64,000 bases of DNA from Sphingomonas sp. HF-S4 (GCF_032911445.1 NZ_JAWJEJ010000002.1:558001-622000), one strand, 5' to 3'. Positions 11,370 to 19,624 are shown, numbered from the stretch's first letter. The notes: generated by a model not told the origin, from the letters alone. Program-made: numbers and translations.

Positions 11370-12893
11370 TCAGTCGCGCAACTTGGTCAGGATGAAGTCG
11401 AGCGCGGTCGGATCCTCCTCGAGGATCTCGCAATACATCGACAGCATCTCGCGGCGCCCCGCGCGCAAATTCTCGCAATTCCAGTAGCGCTTGATCGAAT
11501 CGAATTCGTCGCCCGATTTGGTGTGCGCGAAGCAGAGGCTGCAGAGCCGAACATTGTAGCACGATCGGCACGGCGCATAGTTCATGTCGTTGAACCGCTC
11601 GAAGATGCCGATCGTCCGCTCGGGATCGACGCCGCGATCGACATCGCCAAGCGACATGAGGTCGGTGCCCTCGGTCTTCTCGCACGTCTCGAAGCCGCCG
11701 CGCGCGTTGACGAAAATGCGGTCCTGCCCCGGCGTGCAGCAGCCGTGCCCGGCCAACTCGTCCTCGAAGCCGGTGCTGCTCACGCGACGATGGATCTTCT
11801 GCATGTCGCGGATGAACTGGTAATAGACGAAGTTGTAGCCCTTGTCCTTGAAGCTCCGGTCGTCGAAGGCCCGCTCCAGGCATCCCTGCTTGAACTTCGC
11901 CCGCATCTCCGACCAGCCGGTGGCCACCGCGCGCTCGGCAAGCGGCCCTTCGAAGCTGGGCGGGTCGACGGTCGAGGTCGTGATCTGGACCGGGAACTGG
12001 GTGAAGAACGCGTCGAGCACCTTGAAGTCGATCGGGGGGGTGAGCACCGCGTTGATCGAGACGCGCTCGCGGAAATAAGCGGGATGGCGCGCCTCGAGCG
12101 CGCGCAGATTGCCGACGACGCGCTCGAACGTGCCCAGCCCCTTCGCCGTGACGCGCGAGCGATCGTGCACTTCCTTCGGCCCGTCCATGCTGACCAGCAG
12201 GTCGACATCATATTCGGCGAAGAAGTCCATGATTTCGGGGGTCCACAGGACCGCATTGCTGGTGACGTTGTACTTGCGCCGATAGTTGGGAAACAGCTCC
12301 GCGAAATACGCCGCGGTCTGGCGCATCAGCTTGAAGTTGGTCAGCGGCTCGCCGCCATACCAGGCGAGCGTGCGGAACTTGTGCGGCGACCCTTCCGAAT
12401 GGGACGCCATGTAGTCGATTGCCTTCTTGGCCACCTCCCACGTCATCCGACCGTTATTGTGGACGCGCTTGTCCTCGTATGCGCCGCCATAGACGCAATA
12501 GGAGCACCGGATGTTGCACGCCTCGGTGACGTTCAGCACCACGCTCACGACTTCGTCGCGGCAGTTGCGGACGTGCTCCTTGTCGACGCGCGAGATCACC
12601 CGTGCGGGTGCCTGGGGGACGAGTATCCCGGCGTAGCGGCGCAGCTTGTCGAGAAACGCGTCGGCGGCGCGCTGCTCGCCGGAAGCATCCTCGGGCAGCG
12701 GCTCGCCGCGATAGAAAGCGAGCGCGCGGGCATTGACCATTGCATCGGTACGCACGATCGCATTGGTCGGCGCGTCGTAGATGTAATGGTGTCGGGCGGT
12801 TTCGAAGGTCACGAAGGGGACGAGCCCGCGCGCGACCTGCGCGACGAACTCGTCCTTCGTACCCGGATCGCGTGCGGCGACCTCAGCTGCCAT
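11370..12893 (-). CDS. Radical SAM/SPASM peptide maturase
   Basis: This 507-residue enzyme likely modifies the small peptide encoded just upstream. The radical SAM motif CNIRCSYC places the cluster ligands at Cys126, Cys130 and Cys133, and GGEP is at 180-183. The C-terminal SPASM domain carries Cys385/386, Gly399, Cys404, Cys442, Cys445, Cys451, Cys454 and Cys473, fitting two auxiliary [4Fe-4S] clusters. The N-terminal stretch FVTFETARHHYIYDAPTNAI resembles the leading domain of SPASM maturases that act on RiPP precursors. The ATG at 12893 sits inside the 3' end of the peptide gene (11-base overlap), implying translational coupling. The cross-link type (sactipeptide, ranthipeptide, cyclophane or other) cannot be decided. 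I do not recognise a named subfamily. Confidence 0.88.
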   Translation of the reverse strand: MAAEVAARDPGTKDEFVAQVARGLVPFVTFETARHHYIYDAPTNAIVRTDAMVNARALAFYRGEPLPEDASGEQRAADAFLDKLRRYAGILVPQAPARVISRVDKEHVRNCRDEVVSVVLNVTEACNIRCSYCVYGGAYEDKRVHNNGRMTWEVAKKAIDYMASHSEGSPHKFRTLAWYGGEPLTNFKLMRQTAAYFAELFPNYRRKYNVTSNAVLWTPEIMDFFAEYDVDLLVSMDGPKEVHDRSRVTAKGLGTFERVVGNLRALEARHPAYFRERVSINAVLTPPIDFKVLDAFFTQFPVQITTSTVDPPSFEGPLAERAVATGWSEMRAKFKQGCLERAFDDRSFKDKGYNFVYYQFIRDMQKIHRRVSSTGFEDELAGHGCCTPGQDRIFVNARGGFETCEKTEGTDLMSLGDVDRGVDPERTIGIFERFNDMNYAPCRSCYNVRLCSLCFAHTKSGDEFDSIKRYWNCENLRAGRREMLSMYCEILEEDPTALDFILTKLRD

Positions 12894-13086
12894 AGCGATA
12901 GCCGGCGATGCCCGCTGCGGTCGTCCACTCGGTTTCGATATAGCAGTCGCAATTGCTGTCGCAGGACGACGTCGCGCGAACGCCGCCCGACGCCGACTCC
13001 AGGCCACTGCCGGGCTTCTTGAAGTTGCGCGTGAAGACGATCGCTTCGTCGACTTCCTGCTTGTCCGAATCGTCGATGCCCGCCAT
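12883..13086 (-). CDS. Putative RiPP precursor peptide, 67 residues
   Basis: This short gene lies immediately upstream of, and overlaps, the radical SAM/SPASM gene. The peptide has an acidic, helix-prone N-terminal part (MAGIDDSDKQEVDEAIVFTR), a basic NFKKPGSG segment, a Gly/Ser linker, and a Cys-rich C-terminal part with Cys42, Cys46 and Cys48 (SCDSNCDCY), then Trp54 and a YRYGS tail. This leader/core layout, together with the overlapping maturase, is typical of RiPPs. The ATG at 13086 has a good GAGGGAG ribosome site; a GTG 30 bases further upstream is less likely. No cleavage site or exporter is recognisable. Precursor status is an inference from context and composition. Confidence 0.7.
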   Translation of the reverse strand: MAGIDDSDKQEVDEAIVFTRNFKKPGSGLESASGGVRATSSCDSNCDCYIETEWTTAAGIAGYRYGS

Positions 13087-13146
13087 GAGATGCTCTCCCT
13101 CTTTGCTTGATTGCACTGTACAGGGACGCGAGGCGGAAGACTGTCA

Positions 13147-13177
13147 CCTCATCGATATGGGTGATTCGCCTCATCGA
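13147..13177 (-). promoter_or_regulatory. Direct repeat, putative activator site upstream of RiPP genes
   Basis: CCTCATCGA occurs at 13147-13155 and again at 13169-13177, 22 bases apart (about two helical turns), 61-91 bases upstream of the precursor start. Immediately upstream on the minus strand is an A+T-rich tract (TTGAAGTATTTAATAAATAAT, 20 of its bases A/T-biased) that may contain the promoter. The regulator is unknown. Confidence 0.35.
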
Positions 13178-13235
13178 GGATCAGAACATTATTTATTAAA
13201 TACTTCAAGGCGCAGTTGCATCGTGCCCTAAACAT

Positions 13236-13267
13236 GAATTCCTGCGCGCATGGTGGAACAGGAATTC
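13236..13267. repeat. Inverted repeat upstream of the RiPP locus
   Basis: GAATTCCTG (13236-13244) and CAGGAATTC (13259-13267) form a perfect 9-base inverted repeat with a 14-base spacer. No T-run follows, so it is more likely a protein-binding site or an incidental hairpin than a terminator. Confidence 0.4.
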
Positions 13268-13465
13268 CGCACTCCGAGCGCATGTCGTGACGTTGCATGC
13301 AACGATATTGATGCTGCCACGAAACGGACTTTACCATAGGTGCAAATTATTGTGCCGTGATATTGCCGGCTCGCATGCCTTTTGCCGGCGGCAAGCTGGG
13401 TCTGCATCTTTCTTGTCCGGCGCCGGGACGGTCTTCGCCTTGGTGGCCGTCGTCCAATAGGCGTT

Positions 13466-13708
13466 TCAGCTGATCTGCCGAGCGATATCCGCGAGCAGGA
13501 TGCGTGCGACGGGGCGATGCCGGTCGTCTTCGATCTCGAGCGTGCCGTGGACCGGGCCGGGCGCGCGACGGAGATGGTTGTGGAGGAGCGCGCGGGCGCG
13601 GCCCTGGCCTTCGGCGAGCGCGGCGGCGAGGCTGGGGAGGTCGCGGGGACTGTCGTCGAAGCGAGGCGCAGTGCCTTGGGTGCGCAACTGGAAGAAGAAC
13701 TGGGGCAT
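13466..13708 (-). CDS. DUF6894 family protein
   Basis: This 80-residue protein starts MPQFFFQLRTQG, has an Asp/Leu-rich middle (DLPSLAAALAEGQGRARALL) and ends with LEIEDDRHRPVARILLADIA. That pattern (MPRFFFHxxD, a central helix, then LEIxDxxGxVV) defines the small alphaproteobacterial DUF6894 family. Function is unknown; it is probably cytoplasmic. It lies upstream of the peptide/maturase pair on the same strand, but the 379-base gap argues against a single operon. Confidence 0.7.
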   Translation of the reverse strand: MPQFFFQLRTQGTAPRFDDSPRDLPSLAAALAEGQGRARALLHNHLRRAPGPVHGTLEIEDDRHRPVARILLADIARQIS

Positions 13709-13973
13709 GTGCGTGAAATGCGCGGCGGGCCGTCGGGTTGCGGAGAATGATCTGGATCAGTGCGATTTTCGGGACGGGACCGCAGGCGCAATCGACCAGG
13801 GCTGCGCACACCTAGTTGGTGTTTCGATAGTGCCTATCTGGTTTTTTATTTATCATGAGGAAAAGCCGTTCTGGCACGGAAAGTTCGGCATGTGAACGAG
13901 TGCGCAGGTGCGCGCGGGCATTGCAGGCGCTGGCCCTCGACCCTAGGGTCGGCGCGGATCGGGGAGGGCTGGG

Positions 13974-15005
13974 ATGCGGCGATGGCTGGGCGTGCTGGCA
14001 GTGCTGGGGAGCGCAGGGGTGGCGCGGGCGCAGGACTTGCCGCCCGCTGCGCCAACGCCGGTGCCCGAATGCCGCCGGGTAAGCGAGGCGGCGTTCCTAC
14101 GCATCGACCCGCAGGCGGCGGCGCGGCTGGCGGAGATCGGGCTCGATCGCCGCGCGGTATTCGAGCGGATGGCCGAGACGTCGATCCCCGAGACGATGGG
14201 ATGCTGGGCGATGCCGGTGGGCGATTTCGACGGGCAGCTGGTGTCGGTCGGGATGAGCCAGTGGAATTACGGGACCGGGAGCCTCCAGCCGGTGCTGCGC
14301 GCGTGGAAGAAGGGCGTCGGCAGGTTCGGGCGGGCCCGGAAGGCGCTGGCGCCGGTGTACGGCAAGTTGCTGTTCTCGCGCGATTGCCTGGCGGTGCCCG
14401 TGCGCGACAAGTGCCGAAGGGGGATCCGGGCGGCGCATGGGGCGGACGGGAAGCTGAATGCCACGATGCTCGCTGAGCTGACGGCGATCTTCGAGAGCGA
14501 CGCGATGCTCCAGGTGCAGACCGACGCCTATGTCGCGTTGCTGATGGAGGTGCGGGGGGATCTGCTGCGGGTGTTCGCGGGGCAGCCGATCACGATGCGC
14601 AAGGTGCGCTGGGCGATCGATACCAAGGTCCAGCAGGGGTTCTTCCTGGCCGACGCGGACCTGGCGCGGCTGCGGGGGAAATTGGCAGCGATGCCAGAAA
14701 GCGAGCGCTGGGATCGCCTGCGTGCGGTGTTCGACTGGTATGAGGCGCTCGGGCGGAGCGTGGACCAGGACGGGGTGGCGCGCGACTGGGCGTGGAACGT
14801 CGCGCAGTGGCGGTGCATGATCGACAAGGGGAGGATCGATCCCGAACAATATGAGATGCTGCACCTGACGTTCCTGCGCAGCCGGACCGCGGTGGGGAAT
14901 AGCGGGCGGTGGCAGGCGCTGACCTTCTCGCGGCGCGGCAAGATCGTGCTCGGCATCGGCAGCGTGAGCGGCAAGCGCGACGGGGATTGCCTCGGCGTGG
15001 GTTAA
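13974..15005 (+). CDS. Secreted lysozyme-like or chitosanase-like hypothetical protein
   Basis: This 343-residue protein has a Sec signal (RRWLGVLAVLGSAGVARAQ). Its central segment, VGDFDGQLVSVGMSQWNYG followed by GSLQPVL, resembles the GNFDGQxxSFGxLQWNxGxGTLQPLL pattern seen in lysozyme-like and peptidoglycan-degrading proteins. Five or more Cys residues suggest disulfides in the periplasm or outside the cell. The rest of the protein is helical and Arg rich. The ATG follows a GGGGAGGG ribosome site. Enzymatic function is inferred only from the short motif, so it could be a non-catalytic relative. Confidence 0.5.
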   Translation: MRRWLGVLAVLGSAGVARAQDLPPAAPTPVPECRRVSEAAFLRIDPQAAARLAEIGLDRRAVFERMAETSIPETMGCWAMPVGDFDGQLVSVGMSQWNYGTGSLQPVLRAWKKGVGRFGRARKALAPVYGKLLFSRDCLAVPVRDKCRRGIRAAHGADGKLNATMLAELTAIFESDAMLQVQTDAYVALLMEVRGDLLRVFAGQPITMRKVRWAIDTKVQQGFFLADADLARLRGKLAAMPESERWDRLRAVFDWYEALGRSVDQDGVARDWAWNVAQWRCMIDKGRIDPEQYEMLHLTFLRSRTAVGNSGRWQALTFSRRGKIVLGIGSVSGKRDGDCLGVG

Positions 15006-15068
15006 CCCTCTTGGAACCGGCGCGGCGCCGGTCCATTAGGGACGGGTATCAGTCCAGGAGTGCAAGGC

Positions 15069-15599
15069 ATGAAGGTCGTGGCGATGGTGGCGGTGGCGGC
15101 CGCAGTGGCAGTGAGCGGGTGCGCGACGCCCGAGCAGAATGCGCGCTACATGGCGGGCAAGTATCGCGCCCAGGCGGACATCATGAACCCCGCGGGCGAG
15201 AAGATCGGCACCGCGATCGCCGAGGAAGTCGACGGCGCGATCCGCGTGATCGTCGAGGCGGGCAAGCTGCCCGAGGGGCCGCACGGCACGCACATCCACA
15301 CCGTCGGCAAGTGCGAGGGCCCCGATTATGCCAGCGCGGGCGGGCATTGGAACCCGACCAGCCACCAGCACGGCAAGGAGAATCCGGCGGGTCCGCATGC
15401 CGGCGACATGCCCAATCTCGACATCGATGCCGACGGGCGCGACCGCACGATTTTCACGCTGCCCGGCGGGACCTATGCCGGACTGCTCGATCAGGACGGT
15501 GCGTCGATCGTGATCCACGCCAATGCCGACGACTACAAGACCGACCCCTCGGGCAATTCGGGCGGGCGCATCGCGTGCGGGGTGTTCCAGGCGATGTGA
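15069..15599 (+). CDS. sodC: Cu/Zn superoxide dismutase, lipoprotein form
   Basis: This 176-residue enzyme converts superoxide to hydrogen peroxide and oxygen in the periplasm. The N terminus has a lipobox (VAVSGC, Cys18). Metal-ligand regions are visible: HGTHIHTVGKCEGPDYASAG, GGHWNPTSHQHG, the GDMPNL loop and the distal VIHANADDY. GGRIACGVF supplies the second Cys of the conserved disulfide. The ATG at 15069 has CAGGAG eight bases upstream; a GTG three codons earlier is less likely. It is probably lipid-anchored and faces superoxide generated in the envelope. Confidence 0.93.
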   Translation: MKVVAMVAVAAAVAVSGCATPEQNARYMAGKYRAQADIMNPAGEKIGTAIAEEVDGAIRVIVEAGKLPEGPHGTHIHTVGKCEGPDYASAGGHWNPTSHQHGKENPAGPHAGDMPNLDIDADGRDRTIFTLPGGTYAGLLDQDGASIVIHANADDYKTDPSGNSGGRIACGVFQAM

Positions 15600-15674
15600 C
15601 GCGGGCCGGGCGGTTCGCCACCCGGCCTGTCGCCTCCGGCAATAATTTTAGTTTCGCATCGTGCTCCATCCAGA

Positions 15675-15692
15675 TATATACCGCGTTATATA
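15675..15692. promoter_or_regulatory. Dyad TATATA-N6-TATATA, putative MarR operator
   Basis: TATATA occurs at 15675-15680 and 15687-15692 around CCGCGT, 18 bases upstream of the MarR-GNAT start in an otherwise G+C-rich region. MarR regulators bind such A+T-rich palindromes and commonly repress themselves. Autoregulation is inferred from position. Confidence 0.45.
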
Positions 15693-15709
15693 ACCCGTAA
15701 CGAGGTGTG

Positions 15710-16669
15710 ATGTCGGATATTCTGCGGGATCTGGGACCGGTTTTCCTGGCAAGTCGGCTCAAGCGGTTGGGCGAGCGGATGCAGGCGGGGGCGGCGCGAG
15801 TCACCGGCGCGGCGGGGCTGCCCGTCCAGCCCTCGCACATGGCGCTGCTCGCCGCGCTGGAAGGGCGGGAGAGAACGATCGGCGAGCTGGTCCACGCGGT
15901 GGGGATCAGCCAGCCGGGCGTGACGCGGGGGATCGGCCAGCTCGTCGACCTGGGGATGGTCGAGTCCCGGCAGGGTGCGGACCAGCGTCAGCGGACGATA
16001 TCGCTCACGCCCGCCGGGAACCGGACGCTGGCGCAGGCCAAGCTGCACGTCTGGCCGCATGTCGAAGCCGCCGTACATGCGCTGTGCGGCGACCGGCTGG
16101 CGGCGTTCGTCGACCAGATCGACAGGCTGGAGACCGCGCTGGCGGCCACGCCGCTCGACCTGCTGGCGGCGCGCGCGGACACCCGGGTGCTCGCGATCCG
16201 TGACTATGACGACACGCTGGCCAAGGATTTCCACGACATCAACGCCGAGTGGATCGACGCGATGTTCGCGCTCGAGGACACCGACCGCGAGGTGCTGGAG
16301 AACCCGCGGAAGACGATCCTCGACCCCGGCGGCGCGATCCTGTTCGTCGAGGCGCGCGGGCTCGGCGTGGTGGGCACGTGCGCGCTCCAGAAGACGGCGG
16401 GCGCGGGCGTCGAACTGACCAAGATGGCGGTGCGGCAATCCGCGCGTGGATTGAAGGCCGGCGAATTCCTGCTGTCGGCGATACTCGCGCGTGCGGCAAC
16501 GATGCCCGCCGATCCACTCTATCTGCTCACCAACGCCAAATGCGCCGCCGCCATCCACCTCTACGAAAAGCTCGGTTTCGTGCACGATGCCGAGATCATG
16601 ACGCGATACGGTGCGCGCTATGCGCGGTGCGACGTGGCGATGCGCTATCGCAAGCCGACAAGCGATTAG
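15710..16669 (+). CDS. MarR-family regulator fused to a GNAT acetyltransferase domain
   Basis: This 319-residue two-domain protein has a winged-helix MarR domain at residues 1-145 (MALLAALEGRERTIGELVHA, ISQPGVTRGIGQLVDLGMVE, ISLTPAGNRTL). A GNAT N-acetyltransferase domain occupies about 165-315 (ILFVEARGLGVVGTCALQ, LTKMAVRQSARGLKAGEFLL for acetyl-CoA binding, AAIHLYEKLGFVHD near the end). Such fusions are known in proteobacteria, but the substrates are mostly unknown. The ATG at 15710 follows GAGG; a GTG one codon earlier is possible. An A+T-rich dyad just upstream suggests autoregulation. Confidence 0.85.
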   Translation: MSDILRDLGPVFLASRLKRLGERMQAGAARVTGAAGLPVQPSHMALLAALEGRERTIGELVHAVGISQPGVTRGIGQLVDLGMVESRQGADQRQRTISLTPAGNRTLAQAKLHVWPHVEAAVHALCGDRLAAFVDQIDRLETALAATPLDLLAARADTRVLAIRDYDDTLAKDFHDINAEWIDAMFALEDTDREVLENPRKTILDPGGAILFVEARGLGVVGTCALQKTAGAGVELTKMAVRQSARGLKAGEFLLSAILARAATMPADPLYLLTNAKCAAAIHLYEKLGFVHDAEIMTRYGARYARCDVAMRYRKPTSD

Positions 16670-16734
16670 TCGGACAAATCAATTGACGCGCGGGGCGGCC
16701 TCCAGATAGCGCTCGGAAAACGCATGGAGGGGTT

Positions 16735-18783
16735 ATGGGTCGGGCTTGGCGGCTGTGGATGGCGGTGCTGCTCGGCATCGCGGCGGTGCCCGCGGCAGCG
16801 CAGCGCACGACCTGGACCGCCGACAATGGCGACGGCACCTTCACCAATCCGCTATTCTATGACGAATTCTCGGACCCTGACCTCATCCGGGTGGGCGAGG
16901 ATTACTACCTCACCGGCACGACGATGCACAGCCAGCCAGGGCTGCCGATCCTCCATTCGCGCGACCTGGTTAACTGGAAGTTGCTCGGCTACGCCTTCGA
17001 CCGTTTGGACCTTGGGCCGGACCTTCGGCTCGAGGGCGGCAAGGAAGCGTATGGCCAGGGGATCTGGGCGCCGAGCTTCCGCTATCATGAAGGCACTTTC
17101 TACATCTTCTCCAACGTCAACGGGCACACCACCCAGCTGTTTCGTGCGACCAACCCGGCGGGGCCGTGGACGCGCACGCCGATGAAGCGCTCGCTCCACG
17201 ACCTGGGCGTGCTGTTCGACGACGACGGCAAGGTCTATGTCGTGTGGGGCTATCGTGAAGTGCGGATGGCGCGGCTCAACGACGCGCTCGACGACTTGGT
17301 GCCGGGCACCGAGCGGGTGATCATCAAGGCCGAGCAGGGGATGGGCGAGGGGGCGCATCTCTACAAGGTCGACGGGCGCTATTACATCACCAGTGCATGG
17401 TATTCCGGGCGGATGCGGATGCCCGTCGCGCGCGCCGATACGCCCTATGGGCCATATGAGGTCAACCACGCGGTGAGCCTCGACGAGGGCTGGGGTAGCG
17501 AGCCGGGCTATCGCCATCGTGGGGCGCCCAAGCCGCCGTTCGACATCACGCCGCCGAGCAAGGCGCTGGGGCGCAACGTCCTCCACCAGGGCGGGATCGT
17601 CCAGACGCCGCAGGGCGAATATTGGGGCTTCTCGATGACCGACTTCAACTCGCTGGGGCGGCTGACCGGGCTGTCGCCGGTGACGTGGAAGGACGGCTGG
17701 CCGTATTTCGGGCTGCCGGGCAATCTGGGGCGGACGCCGCGGACCTGGGTCAAGCCGGCGACGGGCGTCGTGCAAAAGCCCTTCGCCCCCTATGCGCGCG
17801 ACGATGCTTTCGGCGGGCCGGCGCTCGGTCGTGTATGGCAGTGGAACCATGTGCCCGACGATGCGCGCTGGTCGCTGCGCGAACGACGGGGATTTCTGCG
17901 GCTGCATACCCTGGCGGCGGCGGACCTGTGGAGCGCGCGCAACACGCTGACCCAGCGCGCGATCGGGCCGCGATCCACGCCGGTGGCGGTGCTCGAGACC
18001 GCCGGGATGCAGGACGGCGACACCGCCGGGCTCGCGCTGTTCGGGCTGCCGTGGCGGACGCTGGGGGTGGTGCGCGAGGGCGGGCGGCAGTTCGTCGAGT
18101 TCCGCGACCAGCAGGGCGACAAGGTCGAGCGGATGCCGTTTGCGGGCAAGCGCATCTGGCTGCGCGCCGAGTGCGACTATCTGACCGAGGAGGCACGGTT
18201 CGCCTATAGCTTGGATGGCAAGACCTATAAGCCGCTTGGTGATCCGGTACGGATGGTGTTCCAGCTCAAGACCTTCCAGGGCATCCGCTACGGCCTGTTC
18301 GCGTATAATCGGCTGGGGCGGCCGGGGGGCTATGCCGATTTCGACAGCTTCGCAGTGGCCGAACCGAAGCCCAAGGGGCTGATGCATCCGATCCCGCTGG
18401 GGAAGCAGGCGACGCTCACCTTGCAGGGAAGCGCGCTGATGCTGGCCGAGCAGGAGACGTCGGTGATTGCGACCGAGGATAATGCGGTGTGGTTCCGCAT
18501 CGTCGATCGCGGGCAGGGGCGCGTGGCGCTTGCCGTGGGCGACAGCCACGTCTCGATCGGCGCTACCGGCGATGCATGGATCAAGCCGGGCGCGGCGGGC
18601 GAGGCCGAGACCTTCCAGTGGATGGAGACGGTGTACGGCGAGCCGATGCTGCTATCGCTGGCGACGCAGCGCTATCTGACCGTCGACCCGGCGAGCGGCC
18701 AGGTCTCGGCGACCAGCCCTGGCGCGCGGCCGGACCGGAAGGACCATGCGCGGTGGGTGGTCACGGAGCGCGGTGGGCGCTGA
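16735..18783 (+). CDS. Secreted glycoside hydrolase family 43 protein
   Basis: This 682-residue protein has a Sec signal (about 22 residues, cut after PAAA). The five-blade GH43 catalytic domain comes next (about 35-335), with the base region FSDPDLIR (Asp47), the GVLFDDDGKVYVVWGYRE segment and the acid in GEGAHLYK. A beta-sandwich domain typical of GH43 xylosidases and arabinofuranosidases follows (about 360-550), and a last 120 residues look like a beta-trefoil or fascin-like carbohydrate-binding module. It likely trims xylan or arabinan side chains. The substrate is not fixed by sequence. It appears monocistronic with a GGAGGGG ribosome site. Confidence 0.85.
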   Translation: MGRAWRLWMAVLLGIAAVPAAAQRTTWTADNGDGTFTNPLFYDEFSDPDLIRVGEDYYLTGTTMHSQPGLPILHSRDLVNWKLLGYAFDRLDLGPDLRLEGGKEAYGQGIWAPSFRYHEGTFYIFSNVNGHTTQLFRATNPAGPWTRTPMKRSLHDLGVLFDDDGKVYVVWGYREVRMARLNDALDDLVPGTERVIIKAEQGMGEGAHLYKVDGRYYITSAWYSGRMRMPVARADTPYGPYEVNHAVSLDEGWGSEPGYRHRGAPKPPFDITPPSKALGRNVLHQGGIVQTPQGEYWGFSMTDFNSLGRLTGLSPVTWKDGWPYFGLPGNLGRTPRTWVKPATGVVQKPFAPYARDDAFGGPALGRVWQWNHVPDDARWSLRERRGFLRLHTLAAADLWSARNTLTQRAIGPRSTPVAVLETAGMQDGDTAGLALFGLPWRTLGVVREGGRQFVEFRDQQGDKVERMPFAGKRIWLRAECDYLTEEARFAYSLDGKTYKPLGDPVRMVFQLKTFQGIRYGLFAYNRLGRPGGYADFDSFAVAEPKPKGLMHPIPLGKQATLTLQGSALMLAEQETSVIATEDNAVWFRIVDRGQGRVALAVGDSHVSIGATGDAWIKPGAAGEAETFQWMETVYGEPMLLSLATQRYLTVDPASGQVSATSPGARPDRKDHARWVVTERGGR

Positions 18784-18867
18784 GAGTCGCTACTGGGGCG
18801 TAAGCCGCCTTTCCGATCGCCCTCCGATTGCGCGCGCCAGAGGGCGTCGTATCGTGCATAGCGGCGC

Positions 18868-19026
18868 ATGATCGAACATCAGCGCTGGACCCAGAGCCAC
18901 ATCACCGAATTGCGGAGCCGCCTAGAAATGGGTGGCTCGCCCGCCGACATCGCCGAGGCGCTCGAGCGGCCGCTGGAGAATGTGCGGATGATGATGGCGC
19001 GGCTGCGGCTGCGCGCGCGGAGCTAG
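18868..19026 (+). CDS. Small helix-turn-helix-like protein, 52 residues
   Basis: The short gene encodes a peptide beginning MIEHQRWTQSHITELRSRLE and continuing GGSPADIAEALERP, then VRMMMARLRLRARS. The ITELRSRLEMGGSPADIAEALERPLENVRM stretch fits a three-helix HTH arrangement, as in sigma-factor region 4 or small DNA-binding proteins. Codon use matches neighbouring genes. It sits between GH43 and a convergent VOC gene, with the stop 13 bases from the VOC gene end. Ribosome-site evidence is weak. Coding status is supported by the coherent amphipathic sequence; function is inferred and uncertain. Confidence 0.5.
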   Translation: MIEHQRWTQSHITELRSRLEMGGSPADIAEALERPLENVRMMMARLRLRARS

Positions 19027-19038
19027 CGCACGCGACAC

Positions 19039-19428
19039 TCAATCCGCTGCGTCGTCCTCGATGCGCTGGGCGATGTGCCAGAGCACGCCCGAGGGATCGA
19101 CCAGATAGGCGATGCGCAGGCCCCAAGGCTGGAGCGCCGGGGCGCGCGGGGCGGGGATGCCGAATCCGGCAGGCAAGTCGAGGCGCTCGATGTGCCGCCA
19201 CCAGGCGTCGAGGTCATCGACTACCAGCTGCATCATGAAATTCTCGGCCCAGTCCTTTTGGTAATAGTTCTGGAGGAGGAAGCTGGTCGCGCCGATTTCG
19301 AAGATCGCAACCTCGGTAGCGTCGAGCAGGGTGGCGAAGCCGAGCGCCTGGTAGAAGCGCTTGCTGCGAGCGAAGTCGCGCGCGGGAACGAAGGGGCGGG
19401 CGAGCTCGGTGCCGGTGGGGATCGTCAT
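19039..19428 (-). CDS. VOC superfamily (glyoxalase/bleomycin-resistance fold) protein
   Basis: This 129-residue single-domain protein carries the betaalphabetabetabeta repeat of vicinal oxygen chelate proteins: RPFVPARDFARSKRFYQALG at the start and RIAYLVDPSGVLWHIAQR at the end. The QNYYQKDWAENFMMQLVVDD centre matches a common sphingomonad group of lyase-like proteins. The metal-binding His/Glu set is incomplete (His in LWHIAQ is the clearest), so catalysis is doubtful and ligand sequestration is possible. The ATG at 19428 was chosen because the fold starts there. Confidence 0.75.
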   Translation of the reverse strand: MTIPTGTELARPFVPARDFARSKRFYQALGFATLLDATEVAIFEIGATSFLLQNYYQKDWAENFMMQLVVDDLDAWWRHIERLDLPAGFGIPAPRAPALQPWGLRIAYLVDPSGVLWHIAQRIEDDAAD

Positions 19429-19587
19429 GGCGGGACCATGCCAGCAAAAGGGCGCGCTGGCACCTTTGGTGTTGGAGCGGAGGGCCGGTTTGACAAGCAC
19501 GGCGCAAGGGCACATCGTCCGAACATGACGGATCGCGGACCTCAGCGATTCCGCGTTCACGCGGGACAACTCCTGGCGGGCAGCTAG

Positions 19588-19624
19588 CCCCGGGCTTCTC
19601 CTGGCACGTCCCGGAAGCCCGGGG
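19588..19624. repeat. Perfect 11-base hairpin
   Basis: CCCCGGGCTTC (19588-19598) and GAAGCCCGGGG (19614-19624) pair perfectly around a 15-base loop. No T-run follows on either strand, so it is not a classical terminator. It lies in the gap between the VOC gene and rnk and may be a repeat element or an mRNA structure upstream of rnk. Confidence 0.5.

Larger units (their letters stand above)
13087..13465. other. Regulatory gap upstream of the RiPP precursor
   Basis: These 379 bases are A+T rich compared with the flanks and hold direct and inverted repeats but no convincing gene. A 62-codon minus-strand frame (13149-13337) lacks a ribosome site. The region presumably carries the promoter for the peptide and maturase genes, and its composition suggests acquired DNA. 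Confidence 0.5.

Noticed and set aside
13149..13337. 62-codon minus-strand frame with five Cys upstream of the RiPP precursor
   Set aside because: It has no ribosome site, and it covers the repeats that look regulatory. Composition is not protein-like outside the Cys residues.
13228..13811. Long minus-strand frames overlapping the DUF6894 gene
   Set aside because: They are Arg/Pro/Ser-rich shadows of the DUF6894 frame, which has clear family sequence.
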